The position numbers were made by a program, and so were the translations under genes. A stretch of 64,000 nt of DNA from an uncultured Eubacterium sp. (lineage in GTDB: Bacteria > Bacillota > Clostridia > Lachnospirales > Lachnospiraceae): the NCBI GenBank assembly GCA_910584645.1, contig CAJUAU010000004.1, forward strand, positions 124,001 to 188,000, written 5' to 3'. Of the stretch, positions 16,882 through 25,114 are shown piece by piece (position 1 is the first letter of the stretch; each line of letters begins with the position of its first letter). The notes under the pieces were generated by a model. It was given only the letters and a program-made list of their open reading frames with translations, was not told the DNA's origin and made no database searches.

Positions 16882-18048
16882 TTACAACGTCTCCAGATGA
16901 TCACTCCGCAGTGTCATGATACTTACATTTCCGCCAAAGTTACTCCGGATCGAATCCGAAATCTCCTGTGTATAGCCTGGTGCCACAATAAGTATGGCAT
17001 CCACCGGCTCAGTATGAAAATAGTCTGGCGCCACGATGGGCAAATGCGAAGTGGGGGCAAAACGCCCCTGCTTAAATGGAGCGGAATCAATAATGTACCT
17101 GGCTGTCTCCTTCAGGCACGTTGTGGCTGCCAGGGTAAAGCCCTGATGGCTGGCCCCCCAGACTGCCAGCGTTTTTCCTTCCCTTTGCAGAGTATCTGAC
17201 AATTTGAGGATCTCATCACGGATCATTCCATAGCTTGCCTCCATCGTCGATACATCAACCCGCTCTACAGGTCTCACTTTTTTCTCTTCTCTCTGAACTT
17301 TTCTTACGATAACTGCGCAGGTATCCCGGTTTACCATTTCTTCCTCCAGCACTTCAAATCCATGAAGCCTTAAAAGATTTCCTAATGTTTCAAAACTATA
17401 ATAGGCAATATGGTCCCGGATCAGTTCATAATAACCATCATACTGAAGAATGTACTCAAGGCTTGGAACCGTGACCAGTCCCAACCCGTCTTCTGTAAGG
17501 TTATTCCAGATACAATCCAGCATCACACCCGGTTCCGGCTGATGTTCAAGAAAATTGAAAGACAAAAAAACATCATATGGACCATTTTCTCCCAGAACCG
17601 TATCTGGATCTTCTGTGAATCCACGCACCACATCAAGTCCCTTTTTACGCGCCAATTCTACAAGATCCTCCCGGTGCTCTACTCCATAAGCCTGCACCGG
17701 AAACTCAGCCAGCACTCCTAAAAACTCTCCCTGGCCACATCCTACTTCTATAAACTTTCTGCATTCAAGATCATACGTCCGGATCAGATGATCAAACTGT
17801 CTGCGGCGGAGTTCCACCATCGTCGTCGTAAAACCGCCCGATCGAATAACATCCCGGTAATAATCAACCGGCTCACAATCAAATTGCACCAAACCACAGT
17901 TTTTACACTGATGTAGATTCAGGGAAACACCATGATCTTCTTTCACCTCTTCCGCATCCGGAATATTCTGGGCGGAAGCCGGCATTCCATCAAAAGAAAG
18001 CAGTCCCTTTCCCTCCAGTTTTTCTCCACACGCAATACAATTTTTCAT
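16882..18048 (-). CDS. Sugar-nucleotide C-methyltransferase
   Basis: 388 aa with the three-part layout of deoxysugar C-methyltransferases (TylC3/NovU type). An N-terminal zinc site uses Cys4 and Cys7 and a later CKNCGLVQFD; a SAM-binding core has EVGCGQGEF near 100; a C-terminal Rossmann-like domain has VWGASHQGF near 292. The family puts a methyl branch on a 4-keto or 2-keto NDP-sugar. It overlaps the next gene (GDP-keto sugar reductase) by 4 bases, so a GDP-4-keto-6-deoxymannose branch is a reasonable guess; the CDP-keto sugar is the other option. Substrate not proven. Confidence 0.8.
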   Translation of the reverse strand: MKNCIACGEKLEGKGLLSFDGMPASAQNIPDAEEVKEDHGVSLNLHQCKNCGLVQFDCEPVDYYRDVIRSGGFTTTMVELRRRQFDHLIRTYDLECRKFIEVGCGQGEFLGVLAEFPVQAYGVEHREDLVELARKKGLDVVRGFTEDPDTVLGENGPYDVFLSFNFLEHQPEPGVMLDCIWNNLTEDGLGLVTVPSLEYILQYDGYYELIRDHIAYYSFETLGNLLRLHGFEVLEEEMVNRDTCAVIVRKVQREEKKVRPVERVDVSTMEASYGMIRDEILKLSDTLQREGKTLAVWGASHQGFTLAATTCLKETARYIIDSAPFKQGRFAPTSHLPIVAPDYFHTEPVDAILIVAPGYTQEISDSIRSNFGGNVSIMTLRSDHLETL

Positions 18049-18989
18049 CCCAACTCTCCTCTCCAGTAATCCAAGGTATCCTTTAGCGTCTGCTCCAGGC
18101 TGATCGTCTGATGCCAGTCAGTGTGCTCTGTGATCTTGGTGATGTCCGCCACGATGATCGGCACATCAATTGGCCGTAAACGCTCCTTTTCTACCTCTAT
18201 TTTTATCTCCTGTCCTGAAATTTCTATAATCTTATCCAAAATCTCCTCTATCCGGTAAGCGGTTCCTGACCCCACATTGTAAGTTTCCCCGCTCTTTCCC
18301 TGCCTTACCAGGCACTCATAGGCAGCCACCACATCCCTTACATCAGTAAAGTCTCTTTCAGCCTTTAAATTTCCTACATGTATCACCGGCTCTCTCAAGC
18401 CCTTCTCTGCCTCTACAACCTGCTTGCAAAAATCTGAGACTACAAACTGCGGGGACTGTCTTGGTCCCACATGATTAAAGGCACGAACCATAATAAGATT
18501 CAGGCTGTATGCTTTTGCATAAATACTGGCGATCATATTTTGACAGCTCTTTGTCGCCGCATAAATATTTCCCGGCCGCAGCACTGTATCTTCCACAATA
18601 GGTACATCCTCTGGGAGAATGCGCCCGTACTCCTCACCAGATCCGATCAGAAGCACACTGCCCCCAAATTGTGTTTCCTTTAATATATCTAAAAGCACCA
18701 GTGTACCCTTTATATTGACATCTACTGTGAGCTGCGGATTCGACCAGGACAAAGCCACAGAACTCTGCGCCGCCAGATGGAAGATATAATCCGGCGCATG
18801 ATCCTTTATCACCTGTTCTACCTCTTCTTTAACAAGAAGGTTCATATCTACCACTTCATAATCTGCACCCGGGATCTCTTCATTCTCCATCTTAGTTGAA
18901 CAAACCTGATATCCGCACTGTCCTGACAGATATTCAGCTAAATATTTTCCTACAAATCCGGCTCCGCCGATAATCAATGCTTTTTTCAT
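18045..18989 (-). CDS. rmd: GDP-6-deoxy-4-keto-D-mannose reductase-like SDR
   Basis: 314 aa extended SDR. GGAGFVGKYL binds the coenzyme; the active site shows GSGEEYG and YAATK (YxxxK), with FNHVGPRQSP after it, a pattern shared by RMD and Gmd-like enzymes. RMD reduces the product of GDP-mannose 4,6-dehydratase to GDP-D-rhamnose. gmd lies just upstream on the same strand, separated by a hairpin, and manC and manA follow further upstream. GDP-6-deoxy-talose formation is a possible alternative. The ATG has GAGGTAAAAT before it. Confidence 0.72.
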   Translation of the reverse strand: MKKALIIGGAGFVGKYLAEYLSGQCGYQVCSTKMENEEIPGADYEVVDMNLLVKEEVEQVIKDHAPDYIFHLAAQSSVALSWSNPQLTVDVNIKGTLVLLDILKETQFGGSVLLIGSGEEYGRILPEDVPIVEDTVLRPGNIYAATKSCQNMIASIYAKAYSLNLIMVRAFNHVGPRQSPQFVVSDFCKQVVEAEKGLREPVIHVGNLKAERDFTDVRDVVAAYECLVRQGKSGETYNVGSGTAYRIEEILDKIIEISGQEIKIEVEKERLRPIDVPIIVADITKITEHTDWHQTISLEQTLKDTLDYWRGELG

Positions 18990-19029
18990 ATTTTACCTCA
19001 TTTCTGCCTATTATACTATTCCGAATATC

Positions 19030-19091
19030 GAAATAGATAAGACAGACAGTGTTCCTGCCACAGCCGGAACACTATCAGACTTACCTATTTC
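19030..19091. repeat. Long imperfect inverted repeat (hairpin) between gmd and rmd
   Basis: Bases 19030-19055 pair with 19066-19091: 22 of 26 positions are Watson-Crick, including an unbroken AGTGTTCC/GGAACACT core, around a 10-base loop. On the minus strand the gmd message would carry this stem 20 bases after its stop codon. No U-run follows, so it is not a classic terminator; it may protect the upstream mRNA end or reduce read-through. Confidence 0.6.
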
Positions 19092-19110
19092 AAACATTTA
19101 TCTCTAAATT

Positions 19111-20142
19111 TTATATAGACTGTACTTTGATCTCTTTCTCTACCAGAGCCATATCGTTCTTTACCATTCTCTCTACAAGCTGGCTGAAAGAAATTTCCCG
19201 CTTCCATCCCAGAACCTTCTCTGCCTTCGCGGGATCTCCCAGAAGCACTTCTACTTCTGCCGGGCGGAAGAATTTCGGATTGATCGTTACAATGGTCTTA
19301 CCAGTGGCTTTATCCACTCCGATCTCATCCACGCCCTGACCCTTCCACTCAACATCGATGCCAACATGTCCAAATGCCAGCTCTACAAACTCACGAACCG
19401 TACGGGTCTCTCCGGTAGCTACTACATAATCATCTGCTTTGTCCTGCTGCAGCATGAGCCACATCGCATAAACATAATCCTTTGAATGTCCCCAGTCCCT
19501 CTTGGAGTCCATATTTCCCAGCTCTACATGATCCTGGACCCCCAGTTTGATCCTTGCTACCGCGTCCGTGATCTTCCGGGTAACAAACTCCAGACCGCGT
19601 CTCTCGGATTCATGGTTAAAAAGAATTCCTGAGCAGGCATACATATCATAACTCTCACGGTAATTCTTGGTGATCCAGTGTCCATACACTTTTGCCACAC
19701 CATATGGAGAACGTGGGTAGAAAGGTGTTGTTTCCTTCTGAGGCATCTCCTGAACCAGACCAAACATCTCACTGGTAGAAGCCTGATAAAATCTAGCCTC
19801 TGGTTTTACAGTACGGATAGCCTCCAGCATATTCGTTACACCGAGGGCATCAATATCTGCTGTGGCAAGAGGCTGCTCCCAGCTGGTAGCTACAAAAGAC
19901 TGCGCTGCCAGATTATAAACCTCGTCTGCCTGGCTGATCCGCATGGCGCGGATCAGGGAAACCACATCTGTCATATCAGCATAGATAAAATTCAGTTTAT
20001 CTTTAATATGCTCTACATTTCCATAGTCAACTACGCTCTTACGACGCATAATGCCATATACTTCATATCCCTTTTCCAGCAGAAGCTCCGCCAGATAGGA
20101 ACCGTCCTGTCCTGTTATACCTGTAATTAACGCTTTTTTCAT
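19111..20142 (-). CDS. gmd: GDP-mannose 4,6-dehydratase
   Basis: 343 aa. Starts MKKALITGITGQDGSYL, the classic Gmd N terminus, with the active-site YGVAK and a STSEMFG segment, and later HVELGNMDSKRDWG and DDYVVATGE. It converts GDP-mannose to GDP-4-keto-6-deoxy-D-mannose. The frame is open upstream to 20193, but the ATG at 20142 has AAAGGAGATATC directly before it and matches the family start. Together with manC, manA and the rmd-like gene it forms a complete set from fructose-6-phosphate towards GDP-D-rhamnose, apart from the phosphomannomutase step, which the PGM at 13080 may cover. Confidence 0.93.
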   Translation of the reverse strand: MKKALITGITGQDGSYLAELLLEKGYEVYGIMRRKSVVDYGNVEHIKDKLNFIYADMTDVVSLIRAMRISQADEVYNLAAQSFVATSWEQPLATADIDALGVTNMLEAIRTVKPEARFYQASTSEMFGLVQEMPQKETTPFYPRSPYGVAKVYGHWITKNYRESYDMYACSGILFNHESERRGLEFVTRKITDAVARIKLGVQDHVELGNMDSKRDWGHSKDYVYAMWLMLQQDKADDYVVATGETRTVREFVELAFGHVGIDVEWKGQGVDEIGVDKATGKTIVTINPKFFRPAEVEVLLGDPAKAEKVLGWKREISFSQLVERMVKNDMALVEKEIKVQSI

Positions 20143-20179
20143 GATATCTCCTTTCAAATTACATATTGTATAAAAAATC

Positions 20180-21250
20180 TCAGATGTATTCATTTCGATT
20201 ACAGATTCTAAGATTTTCTAGAACCTTTTTAATGTCACCGGCGTGATTCTTATCACAGATCAGAAGGGCATCTTCTGTATCCACAACGATCATATCCTCT
20301 AATCCCACCGCTGCGATAAGCTTGTCCGATCCCTCAATAATTGAGTTTTTGGTTTCCACCGTTATCACATTGCCTTGAACCGTATTGCCAAACTCGTTCG
20401 TAGAGCGGATCCGTCCCACCGCCAGCCAGGAACCCACGTCATCCCAGCCAAAAGTCCCTGGAAGGACATAGATATCATCTGCCTTTTCCATAATACCATA
20501 GTCGATAGACTCCGAATCAAACTGTTCAAATTCAGATTCTAATACGGTCTCCTGATCCTCTGTCCCAATGGCATCCTTGATCTTCAAAAGCCCCTCATAA
20601 GTTTTGGGAAGAAATTCTTTTATATTTTTTAAGATCGTGGATATCTTCCACACAAACATACCGCTGTTCCAAAGATAGGATTCATCTGCCAGATACTCTT
20701 TTGCTGTCTTAAGATCCGGCTTTTCCACAAAACATTCTACCCCGTAAGCGCGGCCTTCACTCTGATCCGGATCAAATTTGATGTACCCGTATCCGGTCTC
20801 CGGATAATTCGGCGTAATACCAATGGTAGTGAGGTTATTTCCTTTCTCCGCCACTGCACAGGCATCCTTTAATACATCCACAAACATAGAATTGTACTTG
20901 ATCAGATGGTCTGAAGGAAGTACGATCATCAATGCATCCTCATACTTTTTGCTGATATGCACCGCAGCCAGTCCTACACAGGGAGCCGTATTCCTGCCAA
21001 TAGGCTCGCAAAGGATATTTTCCTCTGGAAGCTCCGGAAGCTGCTCCATGGCAAGTCCCTTATAATCCCGGTTTGTAACAATATAGATATCCTCCATTTT
21101 CACCAATGGCTGGATCCTTTTTACTGTATGCTGGATCATCGTGACGCCATCATCGGTCAGGCTCAAAAACTGTTTAGGCAGATTCTTTCGGCTTTTGGGC
21201 CAGAATCTTTCTCCCCGGCCACCTGCCATGATCATCGCTGTTATCTTCAT
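20180..21250 (-). CDS. manC: Mannose-1-phosphate guanylyltransferase
   Basis: 356 aa. The nucleotidyltransferase signature IMAGGRGERFWPKSR is at the N terminus, followed by PKQFL, VLPSDHLI and FVEKPD, and GTFGWDDVGSW near residue 270. It forms GDP-mannose from GTP and mannose-1-phosphate. It lacks the fused isomerase domain of bifunctional enzymes; a separate manA precedes it, 37 bases away. The ATG at 21250 has AAAGGAAAAG upstream; the ATG at 21268 in the same frame has no ribosome binding site. Confidence 0.92.
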   Translation of the reverse strand: MKITAMIMAGGRGERFWPKSRKNLPKQFLSLTDDGVTMIQHTVKRIQPLVKMEDIYIVTNRDYKGLAMEQLPELPEENILCEPIGRNTAPCVGLAAVHISKKYEDALMIVLPSDHLIKYNSMFVDVLKDACAVAEKGNNLTTIGITPNYPETGYGYIKFDPDQSEGRAYGVECFVEKPDLKTAKEYLADESYLWNSGMFVWKISTILKNIKEFLPKTYEGLLKIKDAIGTEDQETVLESEFEQFDSESIDYGIMEKADDIYVLPGTFGWDDVGSWLAVGRIRSTNEFGNTVQGNVITVETKNSIIEGSDKLIAAVGLEDMIVVDTEDALLICDKNHAGDIKKVLENLRICNRNEYI

Positions 21251-21287
21251 ATTCTTTTCCTTTCTCATACTTATTACAAACTGTACT

Positions 21288-22250
21288 TTACAATTTAGAC
21301 ATTAGTATTTCACCAGTTCCATGTATATAGTACTCCCCAAATCCTGCCGGAATAAACATACTATCTCCCGCCTGGAAATCATATCTTTTTCCTCCATGTT
21401 CCAAAAAACCATTTCCCGCCACTACGAGAAGTGAATGAAAACTGCTCCTGTCGCACCAGAACTTGATCTTTCCGCTATCTACCTGGATACGCAGAACACT
21501 GAAATAATCACACTCGAAAAGCCTTCTGAGGTTTCCTGCCTTAAGGCGCACTTCATTGTTATCAAATACCTGGGAAGGAATTACCGGTGTCCGGTCGATC
21601 ACATCAATAGCCCGTTCCACATGCAGTTCACGGTAATTTCCATCCTTATCCTTCCGCAGATAATCATATACCCGGAAGGTAGTATTGGAGTTCTGCTGAA
21701 TTTCTGCGATCACCGTTCCCGCCCCGATGGCATGAATCGTTCCAGGATGGATAAAAAACACATCACCCGCATGTACTTCTACTTTGTTCAATACCTCGCA
21801 TACCGTACCGTCCTGAATCTTCTTCTCAAGATCTTCCCTGCTGATCATACGATTCAGTCCATAATACAAAAAAGCACGGGGTTTTGCCGAAACCACATAC
21901 CACATTTCTGCCTTTCCCTCTTCTCCCTTCTCCCGCAGTGCGGTTTCGTCGGAAGGATGCACCTGAATCGACAAATTTTTTTTGGCATCTATAAATTTAA
22001 TTAAAATCGGAAATTTATCCTCTGGTTTAAAATCCGGAGATACATATTCCGGAAACTCCTTTACGATATCACTCAGAAACTGCCTCTTAAATCTGCCGTT
22101 GACGATCTTATTCTGTCCATCCGGATGGCAGCAAAGTTCCCAGCTCTCCGCTGTGCAGAGACCTTCTCCGGACTTGCCATACAGCCGTTCCAGCTCTCTG
22201 CCGCCCCAGAGATATTCCTTATACACAGGAGATAATTTCATCGGATACAT
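21288..22250 (-). CDS. manA: Mannose-6-phosphate isomerase, class I
   Basis: 320 aa cupin enzyme. Zinc-binding and active-site segments are visible: IQVHPSD (Gln and His ligands), then VHAGDVFFIHPGTIHAIG, and QQNSNTTFRVYD. It converts fructose-6-P to mannose-6-P, the entry to GDP-mannose. Length and motifs match the short Firmicute type. A start at 22241 (second Met) is equally possible. It is 16 bases after the GT2 gene and 37 before manC. Confidence 0.92.
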   Translation of the reverse strand: MYPMKLSPVYKEYLWGGRELERLYGKSGEGLCTAESWELCCHPDGQNKIVNGRFKRQFLSDIVKEFPEYVSPDFKPEDKFPILIKFIDAKKNLSIQVHPSDETALREKGEEGKAEMWYVVSAKPRAFLYYGLNRMISREDLEKKIQDGTVCEVLNKVEVHAGDVFFIHPGTIHAIGAGTVIAEIQQNSNTTFRVYDYLRKDKDGNYRELHVERAIDVIDRTPVIPSQVFDNNEVRLKAGNLRRLFECDYFSVLRIQVDSGKIKFWCDRSSFHSLLVVAGNGFLEHGGKRYDFQAGDSMFIPAGFGEYYIHGTGEILMSKL

Positions 22251-22266
22251 AAAATAAACCTTCCTA

Positions 22267-22974
22267 TCATTTACCAGCGATGCGTGTCACCGTAAGCCGG
22301 CATAATGTCTTAATATAGCTCATTATAAAAGGGATCAAGCGTCTTTTTGATTCCCCATAGATCCGTTTGTCAAATTCGATCGGTACCTCTCCGATCTTTA
22401 GTTTTTTATCTTCTTTATTCAGACGAAGGCGCAAAAGCACTTCCTGGAGCACATCATAATTATGGCAGGACAATGACACCTTCTTAAGCTCTTCGGTATG
22501 ATACATCCGGTAATCAGTAGAAATATCCTTCGCTTTAATACCAAGGAAGAACCGGAACATGCCGTTTAATATATGGGACATAACGATAGAACTTTTTGCA
22601 TCGTTCGTCTTTCCACCCTCAACATACCGGGAGCCAATGACCACATCGCAGTTTTCCTTTGTAAACTTTTTATAAATCTCAGGGATGTATTTGGGATTGT
22701 GGGATCCATCGCTGTCCAGGATAAGAAATTTATCCATTTCTGCATATTTGATACCGGTCTTGAATGCGCCGGCAAATGCTGGCTCCTCCTGATTGATATA
22801 TTTTGCCCCAAACTCCCCGCATACACCTTTTGTGTTATCTAAAGGCTCCGCCGTATCAATAACAAGAATTTCAAACTCTTCTCCTGTCTTTTTCACCTGA
22901 TCAATAATCTGTGGCAATAATACTCTAAGATTCTCTTCCTCTTTGTATGCCAGCAGAACCACACTGATTCCCAT
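22267..22974 (-). CDS. GT2 polyprenyl-phosphate sugar synthase (DPM1-like)
   Basis: 235 aa. Residues 1-100 carry VVLLAYKEEENLRVLLP and LDSDGSHNP, the GT-A metal site of dolichol-phosphate mannose synthase-like enzymes. There is no C-terminal membrane pair. The family makes Und-P-sugar at the inner membrane face from GDP-mannose or UDP-sugars. It is followed by a GtrA flippase and a GT-C protein, which together would make a three-component glycosylation unit. GGAGG lies 8 bases before the ATG. Confidence 0.82.
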   Translation of the reverse strand: MGISVVLLAYKEEENLRVLLPQIIDQVKKTGEEFEILVIDTAEPLDNTKGVCGEFGAKYINQEEPAFAGAFKTGIKYAEMDKFLILDSDGSHNPKYIPEIYKKFTKENCDVVIGSRYVEGGKTNDAKSSIVMSHILNGMFRFFLGIKAKDISTDYRMYHTEELKKVSLSCHNYDVLQEVLLRLRLNKEDKKLKIGEVPIEFDKRIYGESKRRLIPFIMSYIKTLCRLTVTRIAGK

Positions 22975-23018
22975 GATTCATCCTCCAAAAGCTAATTTTT
23001 TCTATACTTCAAATATAT

Positions 23019-23047
23019 ATTTTACCATAGTTTTCCTCATTTGAAAA
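23019..23047 (-). promoter_or_regulatory. Possible promoter before the DPM1-like gene
   Basis: Minus strand: -35 TTTTCA (23042-23047), 17-base spacer, -10 TAAAAT (23019-23024) with an extended TG. It lies in the 79-base gap after the GtrA gene. It is a fair but not strong sigma-A match. Confidence 0.35.
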
Positions 23048-23053
23048 GGATTT

Positions 23054-23587
23054 TTAATCATTTTCTGTCTTAAAAGCCCATAACTTATTCATTAAAAAAT
23101 TAATGGGTATCGCGATGACCAGACTGATCAAAGGAGCAACCAGTTTCGGAATCCCCAGCATAACCACCCACACATATGCAAGGATATTGTTCAATATGAT
23201 CCCGGTAAACCCATAAGATAAATAACTTTTCAAAAGAGACTTCCAAAAGCTTCTGTTCTGCCCTTCCTCCAGGGTAAATACAAATCTGCTGTTGAGCATA
23301 AAAGATACGAACACACTAATAACAAAGGCAATGATATTTGCCACATACATATCCAGATCCGCCGTACTTAGGATACCCAGCCTCTGGAAAATCAAAAGAC
23401 AGCTTACATTGATTGCATATGAAAAAATAGTATTCCACACACCTACCAGCCCAAATCTCACAAACTGCATGAGTGAATCCCACTGTTCCTCAGTCAAATC
23501 AATCTTAAATATACGGAAAGCAAATCCAAAAACCGCCCTCACAATACGCTCCAATATATTCCATAATTTCGTACATTTATCTTTCAT
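23054..23587 (-). CDS. GtrA family membrane protein
   Basis: 177 aa with four hydrophobic segments. The first follows LMQFVRFGLVGVWNT, the GtrA family opening; the last ends with PINFLMNKLWAFK, the family close. GtrA proteins are thought to flip Und-P-sugars across the membrane. It lies between a GT2 synthase (22267) and a GT39-like protein (23602), which supports that role. It starts 14 bases after the upstream gene. Confidence 0.85.
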   Translation of the reverse strand: MKDKCTKLWNILERIVRAVFGFAFRIFKIDLTEEQWDSLMQFVRFGLVGVWNTIFSYAINVSCLLIFQRLGILSTADLDMYVANIIAFVISVFVSFMLNSRFVFTLEEGQNRSFWKSLLKSYLSYGFTGIILNNILAYVWVVMLGIPKLVAPLISLVIAIPINFLMNKLWAFKTEND

Positions 23588-23601
23588 TTTATTCTCCGTT
23601 C

Positions 23602-25080
23602 TTACTGTTCATCGTTTCCCAGCCCACTATATTCTGTGATCCGGTTTTTATGATCCTTCTGTACCAATTTATATTCAGACAAAATCCTTTTGGTCTCTTC
23701 CGTGAGCGGCTGCTTGCCACGAAACAGATATATCTTTTTGTATCTGATAACATCTCTGGCAAATGTTTCATCATGCTGTGAGATCACTTCAGCTTTCGTG
23801 GAGAACAATCTCTCAAAATACATCTCCACGCCAGCGCGCACACAGGAATTATCTGAAACCACAACAATCGTATCTGTATCATGTATATCTTCCTTTCTGC
23901 TAAGTTCCTTAACAGATGATGTATATGATATGGTCTGTTCCTTTTTTATCCCACTCATAAAAGTATTTCCATTTATTATACAAATAAACAAAAACATGGA
24001 GACAGCCAAAACAAAGGCCTGCGGGTCCCTCTTTTCCAATACAGAGCAGAACCCCTTATAAAGCCATAAAGTTCCATAAGCCATAATAAAAAAACAAAAT
24101 GGAAGCATCCCGACAAAATACCTGTTTAAAAAAATCCCTCCACCAGGATTGATCACAGTACTATATAAAAACACCGCCGCCGTTACGCCTAAAACAATTC
24201 CCGGCACGTATACCATCATTGCATCCTGGGAGTAGACAAATCTCTTTTGTTTGAGCCTGCAGACAACATGTACAATACATACAGCCATCCCCAGGCAGAA
24301 AATAGCGATCAAAAAATCATTTTCACTACAAAGATAATTTATCAGTTCAAACACCGACTGGAGATCCGGCGGCTGTACCCAGAATTCAGTGATACTTCTC
24401 GTCCGGTTCAAAAGTACAAGAACCATCCACGGAAGAAAACACAATCCTGAAACTATATATGGAAAAATCGTAACAATCTTTTGTTTTCTCACAATGACAA
24501 GAAAAAGTTCAATTAAAAACAGGATAACAATAACAACACTTCCGTAATAATGGGAATAAAATAATAATATAAGCGACAGCGTATAACACACTAAATTATA
24601 TTTTCCTGTTCCACTGACTCTTCCCGCCAAAAAATAGAGCACCATGGCTGCCGCCATAAAATACAAAGAATATGCCCGGAACTCATACCCTGATGCCAAA
24701 ACAAGAACAGAGGAGGTCATAACAAAGATCCCAGCCAGAAGCCCTGCTTTTTTTCCATAGGCCCTTTCCGCTGCCATGGCAGTCAAAAATCCCCCCACCG
24801 ATGTCATGATTTCAGAAATCAACAGCAAGAAGCGAAAAGAAAATGGAACAAGACGGACCCAAAAATAAGAGATCAGCGCATACAAAGGAGGTGTATAATC
24901 CTTCAGCTGTGCATAATTCTTAATCACATCCTTCAGGCTGGTCCCAGATCCCACCAGACCAATCTGATACACTTCATCATACCAGAACTCCTGAAATCCA
25001 GAGTATATTACCATCCCTGCAAACATCACAGCCGACATGGCAGCATAAAGCCATATATATCTTTTGTCTCTATCTCTCAT
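23602..25080 (-). CDS. GT39-like (PMT family) membrane glycosyltransferase
   Basis: 492 aa with about ten membrane segments. The first outside loop has FQEFWYDEVYQIGL, the acidic motif of GT-C enzymes of the ArnT/PMT type. Hydrophobic segments run to about residue 385; the last 100 residues are soluble and outside. The family moves a sugar from a polyprenyl phosphate to an acceptor on the outer face of the membrane. A GTG at 25101 is possible, but the ATG at 25080 has GGGAGG five bases upstream. Donor and acceptor are unknown; the GtrA gene next to it suggests Und-P-hexose. Confidence 0.78.
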   Translation of the reverse strand: MRDRDKRYIWLYAAMSAVMFAGMVIYSGFQEFWYDEVYQIGLVGSGTSLKDVIKNYAQLKDYTPPLYALISYFWVRLVPFSFRFLLLISEIMTSVGGFLTAMAAERAYGKKAGLLAGIFVMTSSVLVLASGYEFRAYSLYFMAAAMVLYFLAGRVSGTGKYNLVCYTLSLILLFYSHYYGSVVIVILFLIELFLVIVRKQKIVTIFPYIVSGLCFLPWMVLVLLNRTRSITEFWVQPPDLQSVFELINYLCSENDFLIAIFCLGMAVCIVHVVCRLKQKRFVYSQDAMMVYVPGIVLGVTAAVFLYSTVINPGGGIFLNRYFVGMLPFCFFIMAYGTLWLYKGFCSVLEKRDPQAFVLAVSMFLFICIINGNTFMSGIKKEQTISYTSSVKELSRKEDIHDTDTIVVVSDNSCVRAGVEMYFERLFSTKAEVISQHDETFARDVIRYKKIYLFRGKQPLTEETKRILSEYKLVQKDHKNRITEYSGLGNDEQ

Positions 25081-25114
25081 AACCGCCTCCCAAACACTCA
25101 CACATCAGACACAA

